Shown piece after piece: positions 24,231 through 36,720 of a stretch of 64,000 nucleotides of DNA (its first letter is position 1; every line of letters starts with the position of its first letter). The position numbers and the translations under genes are program-made. The notes beneath the pieces were generated by a model. That model worked only from the letters and a program-made list of their open reading frames with translations, was not told where the DNA came from and searched no databases. The stretch is taken from NCBI GenBank assembly GCA_037013685.1, contig CM072889.1:19291976-19355975 (forward strand), in the 5' to 3' direction. This DNA comes from Acridotheres tristis. Taxonomy: Eukaryota; Chordata; Aves; Passeriformes; Sturnidae.

Positions 24231-26429
24231 AGGTTTCTGGGGTGATGAGCTTTGGGTTACCCCAAAGCCAGGGCAGAGAGCCAGCAGCAATCCTCTGCCT
24301 TCCCCCTGGTGCTGTGGCCTGATTTCACTGGGGCCAGTTTGGCCTAATTCATGGATATCCTCTGAGCTGCTGCTTATGGGTGCCTGACCTCACAAATACC
24401 AAAGTTCCCGTGCCCAGCATTTTCCAGCTCCTGGTTCAGCTCTGGGCAGGTTCCCATATTTTGGCTTTGCTGTTTGTGTTCCCTGGGGCCAGCCCCAGCC
24501 ATTCCCTCTGTGCTGAGAGCAGGGTGGCAGCTGAAGAGGGGCTGTAAGTGCACAGCTCCAGGCTGTCCCTGAGCTCCCTGCTCTGGTATCACAGGCTGCT
24601 GTTTGCAGGGCTCCAGAGCCACCAATGGACCTGCAGCAGAGCACGTTTGGCTCTCATTTAGGAGAAGAGCATTGGATTCTTCTCGTGCTTGTGTGTCCAC
24701 CAGTGTGCTCACTTCTGTTTCTCATCCCTCTCCCTGTGTTGTGCTGGTCCAGGGGTGCTCTGGAGGTGAAGTTCCCCAGACTCCTCCTTTTTTTGGCAAA
24801 ATGTGCCATGTTTGTAGCGATCCAGCTCAGTCTCCTCCATCACCAGTTAGTCTGGTTATCTCTCCCCCGGAGTAAATTTGATAATACATTGATTTTAGAG
24901 GACTTACACATGGAGAAAATAAATGTACAGCTTGTGTGAAGGAAGTGATTTAGCAGTGGAGCTGTATCAGTGCTGCTGCTGCAGTCCTGTGTATAATTTC
25001 CCATGTGGATGCTTTTAATCAGGAATGAATGTGACCTACCTAGTAAAAGGCTATCTTATACCAAAATAAACATTATGGATCTCTCATAAAAGATCCTCTC
25101 CAAAGCCCTCTCCCAGCTGTAAGTTTTTCAGCTGAAGAAGTCAGCACCCTCAGCTCCCCAGTGCTGCTGTGTGGGTGGGGGCAGCTGCTCCCTGATTTCT
25201 CTGCTCTTTGTTTTCTAATGAGTTCTATTAAGATAAATTTGATCAGCATGCACATTTTAAATTTTAATTTAAACTTGCAAAATCGTGGCTGTCAGAGGGG
25301 CAGGGTGAAGTGTTTGTGGGCAGGAGGGGTGGGTTTCAGCAGGCCAGCTTAGCTGAGCTCTGGCTGAACAGGCAACAAAGGGCAACACCCTGAAATGTTC
25401 ACCAAGGGTGATGGAATTAAGTGAACTGAGAATGAAACTTTCTTCCTTTGGGAGCATCAGGTACTCTATATTTAAAAAACAAAACAAAAAAAAATTAAAA
25501 GTCTTAAAAATCTGTGTGGTAGAACCTACAAAACAGCTTTGCATCCCATCCCACTGAAAATGAAGTGTCAAAATGAAATGCCTCTTCATCAGTATTAATC
25601 TGCAACTTAGAGCTGAATTATAGTCTCAAATTTATGAGGCAGATTTTGGCCCCATCAGCTGATGGAGAGAGGAGTGAGTGTTCACTTGCCAGAAGAGTGA
25701 GTGTTCACAGTTGTTTTCTCTGTGGATTTATTCAGTACCATTTGTCATGAATTAATGATCAATTGTTAATTCAATATTCGCTTTTCCAGCTGCACTGATT
25801 AGATGCAGGAATCTGAAATAATAAGTCACATGGCATTGTTTCTGTTGCCAATAAGATGAGTCTAACTTGAATAATATTTGAACAACTCAAATAATTCAAA
25901 TGAGCTCATGGAAGTTGAATTTAAAATATTTCCTGTGCATCTTCACATGTACAAGCTTAACAATTTGTTTTCTCAGATAGTCCCAACTGTGCTAATATGG
26001 AGAAATAATTGTACGTGCAATGCAAGCTAATAACTGTGCTCAATATTTTCCCTTTTCCACTTCCCACCAAGAAATGTCACAAACTAAATACCTTCTTTAA
26101 AATCCCCCGCTAATAAAAGGCAGGTAATTGACTCAGCAGTGACTTCTGTGATCAGCTTTTCCCACCGGAGTGAGCTAAACTGAGGCCCTGTTCCACACTG
26201 TGGGGGAGCTTTGAGATCAGATGAAAGCTGAAATTCTTTGTCCCAAAGAACAGCTGATCCCACGGATTTCACTGGCAAGTGGGATTGGCACTCAGCGAGA
26301 GCCAACTGCAGCTCTGAGCGGTTTGCACTTGAAAACCTGCAGGTTTTGGGCTGCCAGGCACTGCTGTGCCATTTTTGCTGTTGCTGCTGTTGGTTTGTGG
26401 TGAGCTGGAGCAGCTTTGGGGTCTCAGAG
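24231..26429. other. Unique non-coding stretch
   Basis: No gene supported. The stretch 25,720-26,090 is AT-rich with several aataattcaaat-type motifs. Poly-A near 25,477-25,493 is simple sequence. Confidence 0.5.
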
Positions 26430-27027
26430 GTGACAGAAGTGGTGCAGGGTGTGACAGAGGTGCTGGTACAGCCCCAGGGTGTGACAGAGGTTCTGCTCTG
26501 TGCTGGGGATGCCCAGGGGACACCAGACACAGCCCAGGGTGTGCCAGGGCTGCTCTCTGAGCTGGGGATGCCCAGGGGACACCAGACACAGCCCAGGGTG
26601 TGCCAGGGCTGCTCTCTGAGCTGGGGATGCCCAGGGGACACCAGACACAGCCCAGGGTGTGCCAGGGCTGCTCTCTGAGCTGGGGATGCCCAGGGGACAC
26701 CGGACACAGCCCCAGGGTGTGCCAGGGCTGGTGCTCTGAGCTGGGGATGCCCAGGGGACACCAGACACAGCCCAGGGTGTGCCAGGGCTGCTCTCTGAGC
26801 TGGGGATGCCCAGGGGACACCAGACACAGCCCAGGGTGTGCCAGGGCTGCTCTCTGAGCTGGGGATGCCCAGGGGACACCAGACACAGCCCAGGGTGTGC
26901 CAGGGCTGGTGCTCTGAGCTGGGGATGCCCAGGGGACACCAGACACAGCCCAGGGTGTGCCAGGGCTGCTCTCTGAGCTGGGGATGCCCAGGGGACACCA
27001 GACACAGCCCAGGGTGTGCCAGAGGTG
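26430..27027. repeat. 59-bp minisatellite, about 9 units
   Basis: Units start at about 26,502, 26,561, 26,620, 26,679, 26,739, 26,798, 26,857, 26,917 and 26,976. Each begins gctggggatgcccaggggac and continues through a cacagcccagggtgtgccagg segment. Spacing is 59 or 60 bp, the longer units having an extra base (cagccccagg or ggtgctctga). Upstream, 26,430-26,501 holds related, more diverged gtgacagaggt copies. Open frames on both strands, up to 319 codons on the minus strand, come from the stop-free unit. GGGG and CCC runs alternate along the plus strand. Confidence 0.95.
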
Positions 27028-29439
27028 CTGGAAGCAAAGCCAAGGAGCCCTGTCAGCTCAGGGAAAGGTTCCTGCACTCACAGACCCCATTCCTCATTTT
27101 CTGCCTCCCCTCTGTGTGCTCGAGCAGTGTGAAGTGACAAACCACGACCCTGACATTGAACACTCTAAAAGAGCTGCTCCAGAACAGGACCCACAGCAGC
27201 ACAGCCCCAGCTGGCAGGAAGGATGGGCTGTGAAAGGTGCCTGGGTTTCATTGATGCCTCCCTGCCTCTGTAAAAGACTTGCAAGGCTCAGGTATCTTGC
27301 TCTGATCTGGTTTTTGTCACGGAGTTGTAAATGATGTGTAGCTAGGATGGGGTGGGAGGATTCTGCCACCTTTGTACCCTGATTTGTGGCTCCTGTGTGG
27401 GGCAGCCGTGACTGAGATGTGCTGACAGGGTTCTTCAGGTGACCACAACCAGGGCCCAGCTGCTGCCCAGGGTGCAGGCAAGGCAAGGAAGGTAATTTGG
27501 GATTTCTGGTGTGCTCTGGCTGCTGTGACACCTGGATGTGCCTGGTGCCTGAGGGTAGAAGGAAAGCAGAATCCCAAAGATCTTGTTTCTTCCACGAGAG
27601 CAGGTGAATTGTTGGAAGATGCAGCCAAGTTTCCAAGAATAAAATCTGTGTGTGGATCCTTGGCCCTCCTGGAGCCAGGGGTGTGCAGGATGATCTGAGC
27701 ATTTTCTTATTTGGAGTTTTTGAATTCAGTCAAAGGTCAGAGCAGCCTGTGCTTGCAGCACTGTTTGTGTTCACACCCGTTCAAGCAAAACCAGCAAAAA
27801 CCTAAAGTTTCGTGGCAACTTTTCATTTAACCAGAGGAGAGCAGCACTGAATAAAGCCCTGTGCAGAAAATTCCTGTCAGCTCACCTTGCCTGTGACTTT
27901 GAGGTGCAATGCCTTGAGGTGAAACTCCATCCTGATCTTTCCTGTGAGTTACACCTGCTTGTTTCATGTCTGATTTGGCTCTCACCAGGCTCCAGTAATT
28001 AATTGTCACCCAAGTTTTATTCAGCTTTCAGCAAATGCTTCTGCTTTGCTTGCTAGGGGAAAAAAAAAATCCCCTCTACTTGCAAAAAGCAAACTATTTT
28101 CTGTTACAAATCAGTGTAAATAATGTCTGTATTCTGGAGTCTCTGGGGGGATTACAGGATTGTATCTCTCCACGGATGCTGCTCTATCTATATTTGCTGT
28201 ATTTTGTCCTGTCATCTTGATCTCCCATATTAACACTGATGTACAGCACACAAAGAAATGTCACTTTCTGTGACTTTTATTGGTTCTGTCTGCAGCTACA
28301 TGTGCAATTTCCCTGAATCATATCCTGCTCCATTCACATGTATGCACTTGGAGGGAAGAGTGGAAGTCATTTCAGTTGGGTGCAGTGGTATTATTCCAAA
28401 TTGGATTCTCAAAGCAACTGCTTGTTTGTTTTGGGAGGATTTTTTTTTTAGTGTTGTTGTTTTGTTGGTTTGCTTTTTTTTTTTTCCCCCTCTACTGTGC
28501 TGGCAATTTTCAGACAATTTGCAGACATATGGCTCTGAAAAGAATTGTTCACACAGTTCCAGCTCATGTTGTCATTTAGTGGCTGAATTCAGTAAATGAC
28601 ACAATCATGTCTCACAGACTATCAGTAAAATGGCAACCACTTAGGATTATTTTGTGTATTTGGATTCAGATAATAGTGACTTTTCACGAGCTGTTCCATA
28701 CAATCTCACAGGAGAGCTCACCCCTGTGACATGAGGAGCAGCAGCTTCGTGCTATTCTGATCTCAGGTGCTGGGCAAGGTAATGCAGTCACATAGAGCAG
28801 AGCTTCACACAAGGCGCTGTGGACAGTGATATGTGATTATTGGCATTCTTGGAAGCAATCAGCCTAAAACTTCTCCCAGCAAAGAAAACAAAAAAACCAC
28901 AGGCTTAGTGGAAATAGAAAAAGGATTTGAAATATAAAGAGGAAAAAAATATCTCTGAGGAAGGACACTTTCTAAAGATCTTTCATGTTTACATTTCTTT
29001 TTTCCTTACTGTGAATAGAGCAGTGTGATGCAGTAACAGCAGGGCTCGTTTGAAACTTGTCTGGGAGAGTTCTGCATGTGCCAGGCTCACAGAATTTACC
29101 TTTTCAAGTCGGTTTGCTTCTTCAAGGCACCAAATTCCTGATACCTTTATTCAAGTCACTGCTCACAGAAGCTCTCTAAAATCATCAGGACCCTGGGCAG
29201 AGTTGCAGATACTGCACCTTTCACCACTCAGACCCACACTTGGTTTGTACCTGGCATATTTGTGCTGCAGAGAATTCATCTGGAGATTTTGGCCAGTAAC
29301 CGCCACGTGTTCTGCACTGTTATGATAATTAAATGATATTTGGGCTATAACAAGCAAATGAGTTGCAGCTATTTAAGAAATTACTGGCACTCAGCTGGGA
29401 GCTCCATCCTCCCCCCTCCAGCTGCCCCCAGCTGATACG
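27028..29439. other. Unique non-coding stretch
   Basis: No gene supported. A 202-codon minus frame at 27,094-27,702 has no domain I recognise. T-rich tracts at 28,440-28,492 and a poly-A at 28,061-28,069 are simple sequence. Confidence 0.5.
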
Positions 29440-29720
29440 GGATAATTGACCGTGAGTCGATTCCTGCTTTATTGCAGGATCACATTACACCTTGTGCGTT
29501 AAGCCCCTTTTAATGAAGATGTTTTCAGTTTACACCGTTTGGGCTGGGAATAAATGCAGTATCATTTTGCCTCGGCTGATGATGGGACTGTTTTCAGACA
29601 GGACGTTTTGAAACCTGATTTGATCATTTCCTTCTCTCTGGCCATTCCTATAGAAAGTTTCTCCAGACATTTTTAGCAGCACTATTACATTTGTGGCAAT
29701 TATTCTGGAGCAACATGCAT
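29440..29720. promoter_or_regulatory. Candidate conserved non-coding element
   Basis: The stretch keeps several CpGs in AT-rich surroundings (atacggg, gaccgtgagtcgatt, gtgcgttaag, acaccgttt, cctcggc, ggacgtt) and includes homeodomain-like gataatt and ttttaatga cores. It lacks a coding frame. Retained CpGs against a depleted background can mark purifying constraint or hypomethylation. The call is inference from composition. Confidence 0.25.
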
Positions 29721-29796
29721 TTTCCTTCTTTTTTCCCCCCTCCCACTCTTGGGGTTTTTTTTTCCCTCAGCTAACAACCTCAAAATTGTTTATCCA

Positions 29797-30060
29797 AGAG
29801 TCATGGAATCATTTAGTTGGAAAAGGCTTCTGAGATCGAGTCCAACCACTGACCCAGCACTGCCAAGCCCACGCTGAACCACGTCCCTAAATCTACATTC
29901 CTTTCACTCCCTTCGGGGATGGTGAGCCCACCACTGCCCTGGGCTCTGTTCCAGCGTTTGAAACCCTTTCACCAGTGCTGGGTGTTCTTGCCAGAGCAGC
30001 TGGGGTGTCCTGGAGCAGTGACCCTTTCCTGCCATGGCCCTTCTCTCGAGTGTGAGGTCA
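29797..30060 (-). mobile_element. CR1 LINE fragment, 3' end
   Basis: The plus strand reads gtcatggaatcatttagttg, gaaaaggcttctgagatcga and gtccaaccactgacccagca in order, then a ccctaaatctacattcctt block and a gggatggtgagcccaccact block. This is the complement of a CR1 3' region of a different subfamily from the 23.9-kb copy (aaaggcttctgagatcgagt type rather than gggaccttaaagatc type). Homology is clear to about 29,990 and fades by about 30,060. It is 5'-truncated and non-coding. Confidence 0.85.
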
Positions 30061-31289
30061 GGGTGGTGTTCCCAGCCTGGAGGTTGGCTCATGTGCTGCT
30101 CAGCACACACAGTTTCCTGTCAGAACTGTCTCTCCTGCAGGAATGAGCCTGGTTGGGAACAACCTCTGAGTAAATTGGGTGCAGCAGCATCCTGCTGCCT
30201 GCCTGTGTGAGCCTGCAGGAGAGGGAATGGCAGCAGGTCACAGAGCTGGGCTGTCCTGGCACAGCCCAAACTGGGAGGCAGGGCTGGAAATCAGCCCCCA
30301 AAGATTCCACAGCCCCCCAAAAATTCCACAACCAACCAACCAGTTCAGTGTTCTGCTGTTTGTGTCTGAGCTTTCCCCAGTATAAATGGTTTGAAGAAGG
30401 TCAGAAAATGTCTCCAGGAATTGTAATAACAACTCACGATTTCATAACTCTCTGCTGGTTTTGTTGTCATCTATATGAAATGTCTGTGCCTGCCTGCCAA
30501 TTTATTTATGTAATTCTTGCTGCAGACATAGAATTTTGAACCAAATCAGTGTCCTTGTTCTGTTGTGCTTTAATTTACCTGTCACTTAACTGACACTGCA
30601 GCTTGATATTTTATGTATCTAGTCATTTTCCAGGTTTCACCAAATTTGTTGTTCCAGAAACACTGCACTTGGAGTATCACACCTCAAATATGTTTGCTTT
30701 GTGCTTTACAGTCATAACGTGTTTACTAATGCTTATACAGGGAAATAACCAACTCTTGTCTTCTTAGCTTTATATTTTCACTTGCTCTTACCCTATTTAG
30801 AAAGTTTTTGCACACTTGCAGATATTATGGGACTGATTTCCCCCCAGTGTTTCCTCAGTGCAATACTTTGGATTAAATTGGAATGCTCTCAGCAGAGGAG
30901 TGAGCTGTTGGACTCGGGATCTTCCCTTCATTTTAGGGGAACAGATTTGTGCTTGACAGTCTCAATCCTTGTATTTTTTTATGTGTGTGCAGGTGAAATG
31001 AGGTATCAGTCATCCCAATTAAATTCCACGTGTGGAATCACCCGTTTAAGACAGACACATTTTATTTGTCCTATCAAACAGGCAGTTTAATCTCCTGTAG
31101 CTGATGAGCCCAAGCTCCCCTCGGGTGTTCAGTGCAGCAATTGTGCTGCTCTTCAGAGGCCAGGCTGGGACAAGGGGCAGGAGCAATCCTGTGAGGCCAC
31201 CAAGGAGCGATGCAGAGGGAAGGATGGACCCCAGGCAGTGCTGTGGGCTGGCAGCAGCTCTGCCAAAAAGCAGCAAGAGCTGGGGCCAG
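30061..31289. other. Unique non-coding stretch
   Basis: No gene or repeat recognised. Small frames only. Confidence 0.5.
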
Positions 31290-32255
31290 CAGCACAGCCA
31301 GGGACAGGGCACACACAGGGACAGGGACAGAGCACAGCCTGGGGACAGGGACAGGGCACAGACAGGGACAGGGACAGGGCACAGCCTGGGGACAAGGACA
31401 GGGCACAGCCTGGGGACAGGGCACAGAGAGGGGACAGGGACAGAGCACAGCCTGGGGACAGGGACAGGGCACAGACAGGGACAGGGACAGAGCACAGCCT
31501 GGGACAGGGACAGAGCACAGCCAGGGACAGGGCACAGACAGGGACAGAGCACAGAGAGGGGACAGGGACAGAGCACAGCCAGGGACAGGGCACAGACAGG
31601 GACAGGGACAGAGCACAGCCTGGGGACAAGGACAGGGCACAGCCTGGGGACAGGGACAGGGCACAGACAGGGACAGGGACAGAGCACAGCCTGGGGACAA
31701 GGACAGGGCACAGCCTGGGGACAGGGCACAGAGAGGGGACAGGGACAGAGCACAGCCTGGGGACAGGGACAGGGCACAGACAGGGACAAGGACAGGGCAC
31801 AGACAGGGACAGGGACAGGGCACAGACAGGGACAGGGATAGAGCACAGCCTGGGACAGGGACAGAGCACAGCCAGGGACAGGGCACAGACAGGGACAGAG
31901 CACAGAGAGGGGACAGGGACAGAGCACAGCCAGGGACAGAGCACAGCCAGGGACAGAGCACAGCCAGGGACAGGGACAGGGCACAGCCAGGGACAGGGAT
32001 AGAGCACAGCCAGGGACAGGGATAGAGCACAGCCAGGGACAGGGACAGAGGACAGAGCACAGCCTGGGACAGGGCACAGACAAGGGACAGGGACAGAGCA
32101 CAGCCTGGGACAGGGACAGAGCACAGCCAGGGACAGGGACAGAGGACAGAGCACAGCCAGGGACAGAGCACAGCCTGGGACAGGGACAGAGCACAGCCAG
32201 GGACAGGGACAGAGGACAGAGCACAGTCTGGGGACAGGGACAGGGCACAGCCAGG
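31290..32255. repeat. Complex gggaca/agcacagcc array with higher-order structure
   Basis: Two modules are mixed: the hexamer gggaca (variants ggacaag, gggata) and the connector agagcacagcctgg, agcacagccagg or ggcacagacagg. The modules form longer blocks that recur. A block of about 150 bp around 31,335-31,485 reappears 305 bp downstream, and a block of about 100 bp at 31,494-31,595 reappears at 31,845, 351 bp downstream. After 31,930 the array becomes a simpler alternation of gggacagagcacagcca units. Open frames on both strands (up to 428 codons minus, 271 plus) are artefacts of the stop-free repeat. Confidence 0.95.
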
Positions 32256-35200
32256 GTGAGGAGAGGGAGCAGCCAGCTGTTCCTGGGACACTGGGAGACA
32301 CAGCCAGGTTGCTGTCCCAGCTCGGTCCCCATCAGACACCCAGAACAAATAAAATGTGTTTTTTTAAATTTTTAATTTTTTTTTTTTTTTCAAATATGTT
32401 TATAAAAAGCCCCAGGTGAGCTCAGCAGTGCTGTGGGCTTGTTTAGGCAGGAGAAGACACAGGGGGACCACGAGCATCCTGCCAGGGCTGCAGTGGGAGG
32501 ATGAGAGACAGTGGGCAGAGAGGCTCCTGCTGGGTGGAAGCAAAGTCTTTTTTGACATTTGTTACTTTTCTTTTTCTTTTTCTTTTCACTCCTGGAACAG
32601 TCAAACAGAAAGAGGCCGTGCAGAGAGGTTGGATTGTCTCCATCCTGAGTGGTTTTCATGGCATGAGTGGGTGAAGTGCTGGCTGATCTGGGCTGATCCC
32701 ATGGCTCACCCTCCTCTGAACAGGGTTTGGATCAGCCACTGCTCCACTTTGCATCTAGCCTGTGGTGTACTGTAAAATAGAACTCCCACTTTAAAAAACC
32801 TAAACACAACAAGAAAACAAACAAACAAGAAAATCTCATTAAGTATTCCCAGGGAAAAAAAGATACAAAAATGTATACAAGTAGTGAGAAATGCCAAGTC
32901 CATAATTCTTGTAGCAGAAATGTATCACCTTACAACATATCAAAGGAAGAACATCTGAAGTCCATTTAGGCTCTCAAAATAAAAATAAGTTGCATTTCAA
33001 TGACCAATATGTGTTCAGATAAAATGAATTATTTATACATGGATTTCTTTTACACTTAGTAAAATGATTCCTCAGAAGAAATACTGAAAAAAATTTTAAA
33101 ACATACAGAAAATCCCCATGAACTTGATGATGCTTTTACTTATTTTTATAGGATACTTTGAGAGTCTTTATAGGGTTTTAGAAGTGCAGATGTTTCTAAT
33201 AAATACATACAGTATAAATTCATTGGATGCTGTTGGATTTGAGCAAAAGAGATGAAAAGAAGCAGTGAGGCAGCCCTGCTGGGGATATCAGGAATGAGCC
33301 CAAGACAGAGCAGGGTGGTTGTAGAGGTTGACAAAAACACCTTTTACAAAATGGGACTGGGGTGAGCTGTGGGGTGATGACACAAAGCAGAGAAATGTCT
33401 GAGCTGGGCTTTGGTGTTTGCACAGGACTGAGTTCCCACTGAGCTTCTTCTGCACAGCCAGACTCACCACAAGGCTACACAAAGAGCCCCATGTTTCAGG
33501 TTTGGAAGAATAATGATTTCAAACTAGGGGATTATGATGTTTGGGATGAGGTGCTACCCAGAGTAATTATCTTTCATGTAGGATCCATTTCCCCTTCTGC
33601 TTTGGAGCTGAGGTGTGCAGGTCCTGCTCTGCATTAACATGAATATTGGGTTGCAATCCCATTTCCAGGAATTCATGTCATGACAAGCAGAAAAGCAAAC
33701 CAAGTGCATTTTACAAGATAAAAGTCGTCTGACTTGTGTCGATGTTATTTTCACGTATATTCAATAATTAGAATATTTCCATTAACTGTAAGTTACTGCA
33801 CCATGTACATTCCTTCTAAAAGTGCATCAGAAATACACCTCAGGATTTGTGTGCATGCCACTTGTTCCCAACAATAGCAAAACCGCAGGAGAAATTGTCA
33901 CTTCGTGTGAAATTTCTGTCCCTAAAATTTTAAGCCAGTCTTCCATCACTTTCTTTTTATTTTTTCCTGCAGCTTTGAAATCTGTGATAGGTTCACCTTG
34001 AGTGCTCTCTCCTGTCTTAACAGCTGATGCTTAACCTTTGTTCCAGATGACTATTCAGTGTCTAATTAGCTTGGTCTTTAAAATAGAAAAAAACCCAACT
34101 CTATCCAGCATGTTATAAAATCCCTCCTACTCCCTCACCATTCTTTCTTCCCAGCTTCCTCATTTTGGTCTCTGAAATTATTCTGTATTACTCCCTCTTT
34201 TGTATTATCCCTTGCAGAATCCTTTCTGATCTCCTGGTTACCACAGTTTTCTTTGTTACTTTATTATACACATGATTATCTTTTCCTGCAATTACAATAT
34301 CTGGGCTTCTTCTGCTGCTGCTTTCTGTGATTGAGTATCACACTTCTCATTTGTAAGCCCTGGTAATTACCAGCCATTGCAGAGTGTTTCATTTGCTCCC
34401 TAATTTTGTTGACTGCTTTTGCAGCAATGCAGAGAGTTCCTGTTTGCTCTCACTTCATTAGTCCTGAGACCTTTCCAGCTCTGAAATCTGTGATTTGTGC
34501 CCTGTCATTTGTATTCCTTGAAGGCTCCTGCTCCTGCTGTAGTCACCCCTTCCTCCCACGTTCCCCAGTCACAGCACCCAATTCCTCTGGGTTTTGGGTC
34601 AGATGGATTTGGGCAGCTGCCATTCCCTGCTGGCCATCCACAGAGTTCTCTTCTGATTTTATTTTACCTTGCCTTTTGTGCTCTTTAGATAATTTGAATT
34701 TGTGAAATGGGGGGAAGAATCTCAGATTCTTGTCTAGTGATGACTTGTGCCATGTTCCTTTTCCTTTTTCCTGAAGCAAAAGCTTAAACCAAGCACAATC
34801 AAGGCTGTTTCTCTGTCATATTCTAAATTCAGGGTTTATTTTCTTGATAGGCTACGTGTTGTAGATAGTGCTGGAACCACTTTGGCTTTGTGCTCTTGCT
34901 GTTTATAAAGGTTTTAGAATGGAAGCAGCAGATTTAGAAGAAGATAAACAAAAGCCCAGACCTTGCCATGGGCTTATTGATTATTTAAAACAGGAAGAGG
35001 TCATCTGCTTTAAGGTTCAAGAACTTCTTGACTAGACTTCTATTGCTCATGGAAGCCTTACATTTGTTTCAAGAATGAGTCAGTTTGAAAGATTTCTTTT
35101 TTTTCTTTTTTTTCTTGTGCACATGCAGGAAAGGAAAAGGGATACTCAGTCCTCACTTGGCTCAGGTGTATAAGAGATATAATTTATAAAAAAATATATT

Positions 35201-36359
35201 TTTATATATATTATATATCTATATGCTTTTTTTGTTTGCAGTACATTTGTTTCCCTAAGACATTTTCCCAATAGATATTTTCAGCCTCTTTTCTCTAATT
35301 ACATTCTCTCTTCTAAAAAAAATAAATTCACGAAGAGTTGAAATTTCAAATTCCCAATAATCAACTGGATTTGAAAAGAGAGAAGAATCAGATTCATTTT
35401 CTGATGGGTCATTTCTCTTGGCTGTGCATCCCTTTTGTAGCCCCTTTAGTGACTCCATAGTAAAAAACCACAAAAGAACAAAAAATCCTACTTTAAAAGT
35501 ACCATTATCTTCCATTAATCACTAAAGTAATCAACTCTTTTGATAAATTAAATGTGTTGTGTTCTGCTAGACCCTTGGTGGGAGCAGTGTCAGGGAGCCC
35601 CATTTCCCTCCCATTCTGCTCTGATGCTCTCAGATTTTTGGGGGGGTGTGGGGTGCTGTGTTGTGTGTTAGATTTTGTTCCTTACAGCCCCCCTGGAGTG
35701 AAGGTCACAAACAGAGAGGTTTTGGGCTGCCCACAGCTCACATTTGTGCCTACTTAGCGTTTTTCTAGGTAGGTTTTTTTTGTGTGTGCTTATTACAGCA
35801 ACCTTTGCTCAATTTTCCAGCTGTCATAATCCATTTTTTTTTAGTATGTCTGGAAGTATTTTTTTTTTTTAATTTAATGCATAAACATTTACAGTTCTCT
35901 GTAGTATGTTTCTTGTTTAGTTCATAACTCAGTGGTTGGCAAAACCAGTAGTTTTAGCGGCCTGAACAATGATAAACCATCAGAAACTTGCAGTGTGGCA
36001 GTTATTTTCCATGAATTAGTAAGTGAGCACAGAGTGGGAGAGGATGCTCATCTATTATCTGCTGCAAGTCAGCCCGGCTGGTGCAGCTCCCATCTCCTGA
36101 AATATTGTTATTCTGCTGCTACCCTGTCTGATTCTTCTTTTCTTCCCTGTGCATAATTATCTCATAGTATCCAGCATTCCATCTCCTGGCTCTTTCTTGC
36201 ATGCAGAACATGTTTCCCACAATCTGTTCCCTTCTCCCCGAGTGTCTTTCTTAGAGGAATCACTTTCCATTGACACAGAGCAGACAGTGGGAGAGTCCTG
36301 CTGGGTGCCCTCGCCATAACCTGATTTCCTCCCTATTTGTTCCATGGGAAATGGTTACC
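32256..36359. other. Unique non-coding stretch
   Basis: No gene supported. Simple tracts: T-rich 32,358-32,390, poly-T/C at 35,096-35,115 and an AT-rich tract at 35,180-35,225. The stretch 33,950-34,760 is visibly C+T-rich on the plus strand. A (g)7 run lies at 35,640. Confidence 0.5.
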
Positions 36360-36720
36360 TGCAGTGTTTAAACACACTTTTAGGCTGCTGATTCAGAGCT
36401 AAACAACTTTAAAACCATGCAGGAATGAGATTTGCGGGCCCATTTGGAACGTTAAGGCTTTTGCTGAGAGCGTTTTTCAGACAGCAGCACTCGCAGTTAT
36501 TCTTCCAGAGTGGCACAAAGTTTGGAGCAGAGAAATGAAATTCTTGGTTCCCCCGGTCCTGCCTTAGCATCGCCTCCGTGTGGATGCTCCAATTAAAATA
36601 ATTATGCCTCTGTCTCCTGCCAGTTGTCTTTTTTTCGAGCTTCTGTATATTTTTCTTGACCAGATGGTTTCAGATATTAATTTCAAATATTGCTCAGGGT
36701 CTGGGCACCTCAGTGGTTTC
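36360..36720. promoter_or_regulatory. Candidate conserved non-coding element
   Basis: A stretch with retained CpGs (tttgcggg, gaacgtt, gagcgttt, actcgcag, atcgcctccgtg, tttcgagc) in an AT-leaning background, with a homeodomain-like caattaaaataatta core near 36,590-36,604 and no stable coding frame. The call is inferred from composition and motif content only. Confidence 0.25.

Noticed and set aside
27094..27702. 202-codon minus-strand frame
   Set aside because: No recognisable family, no splice context, and next to GC-rich repeat DNA that is poor in stops.
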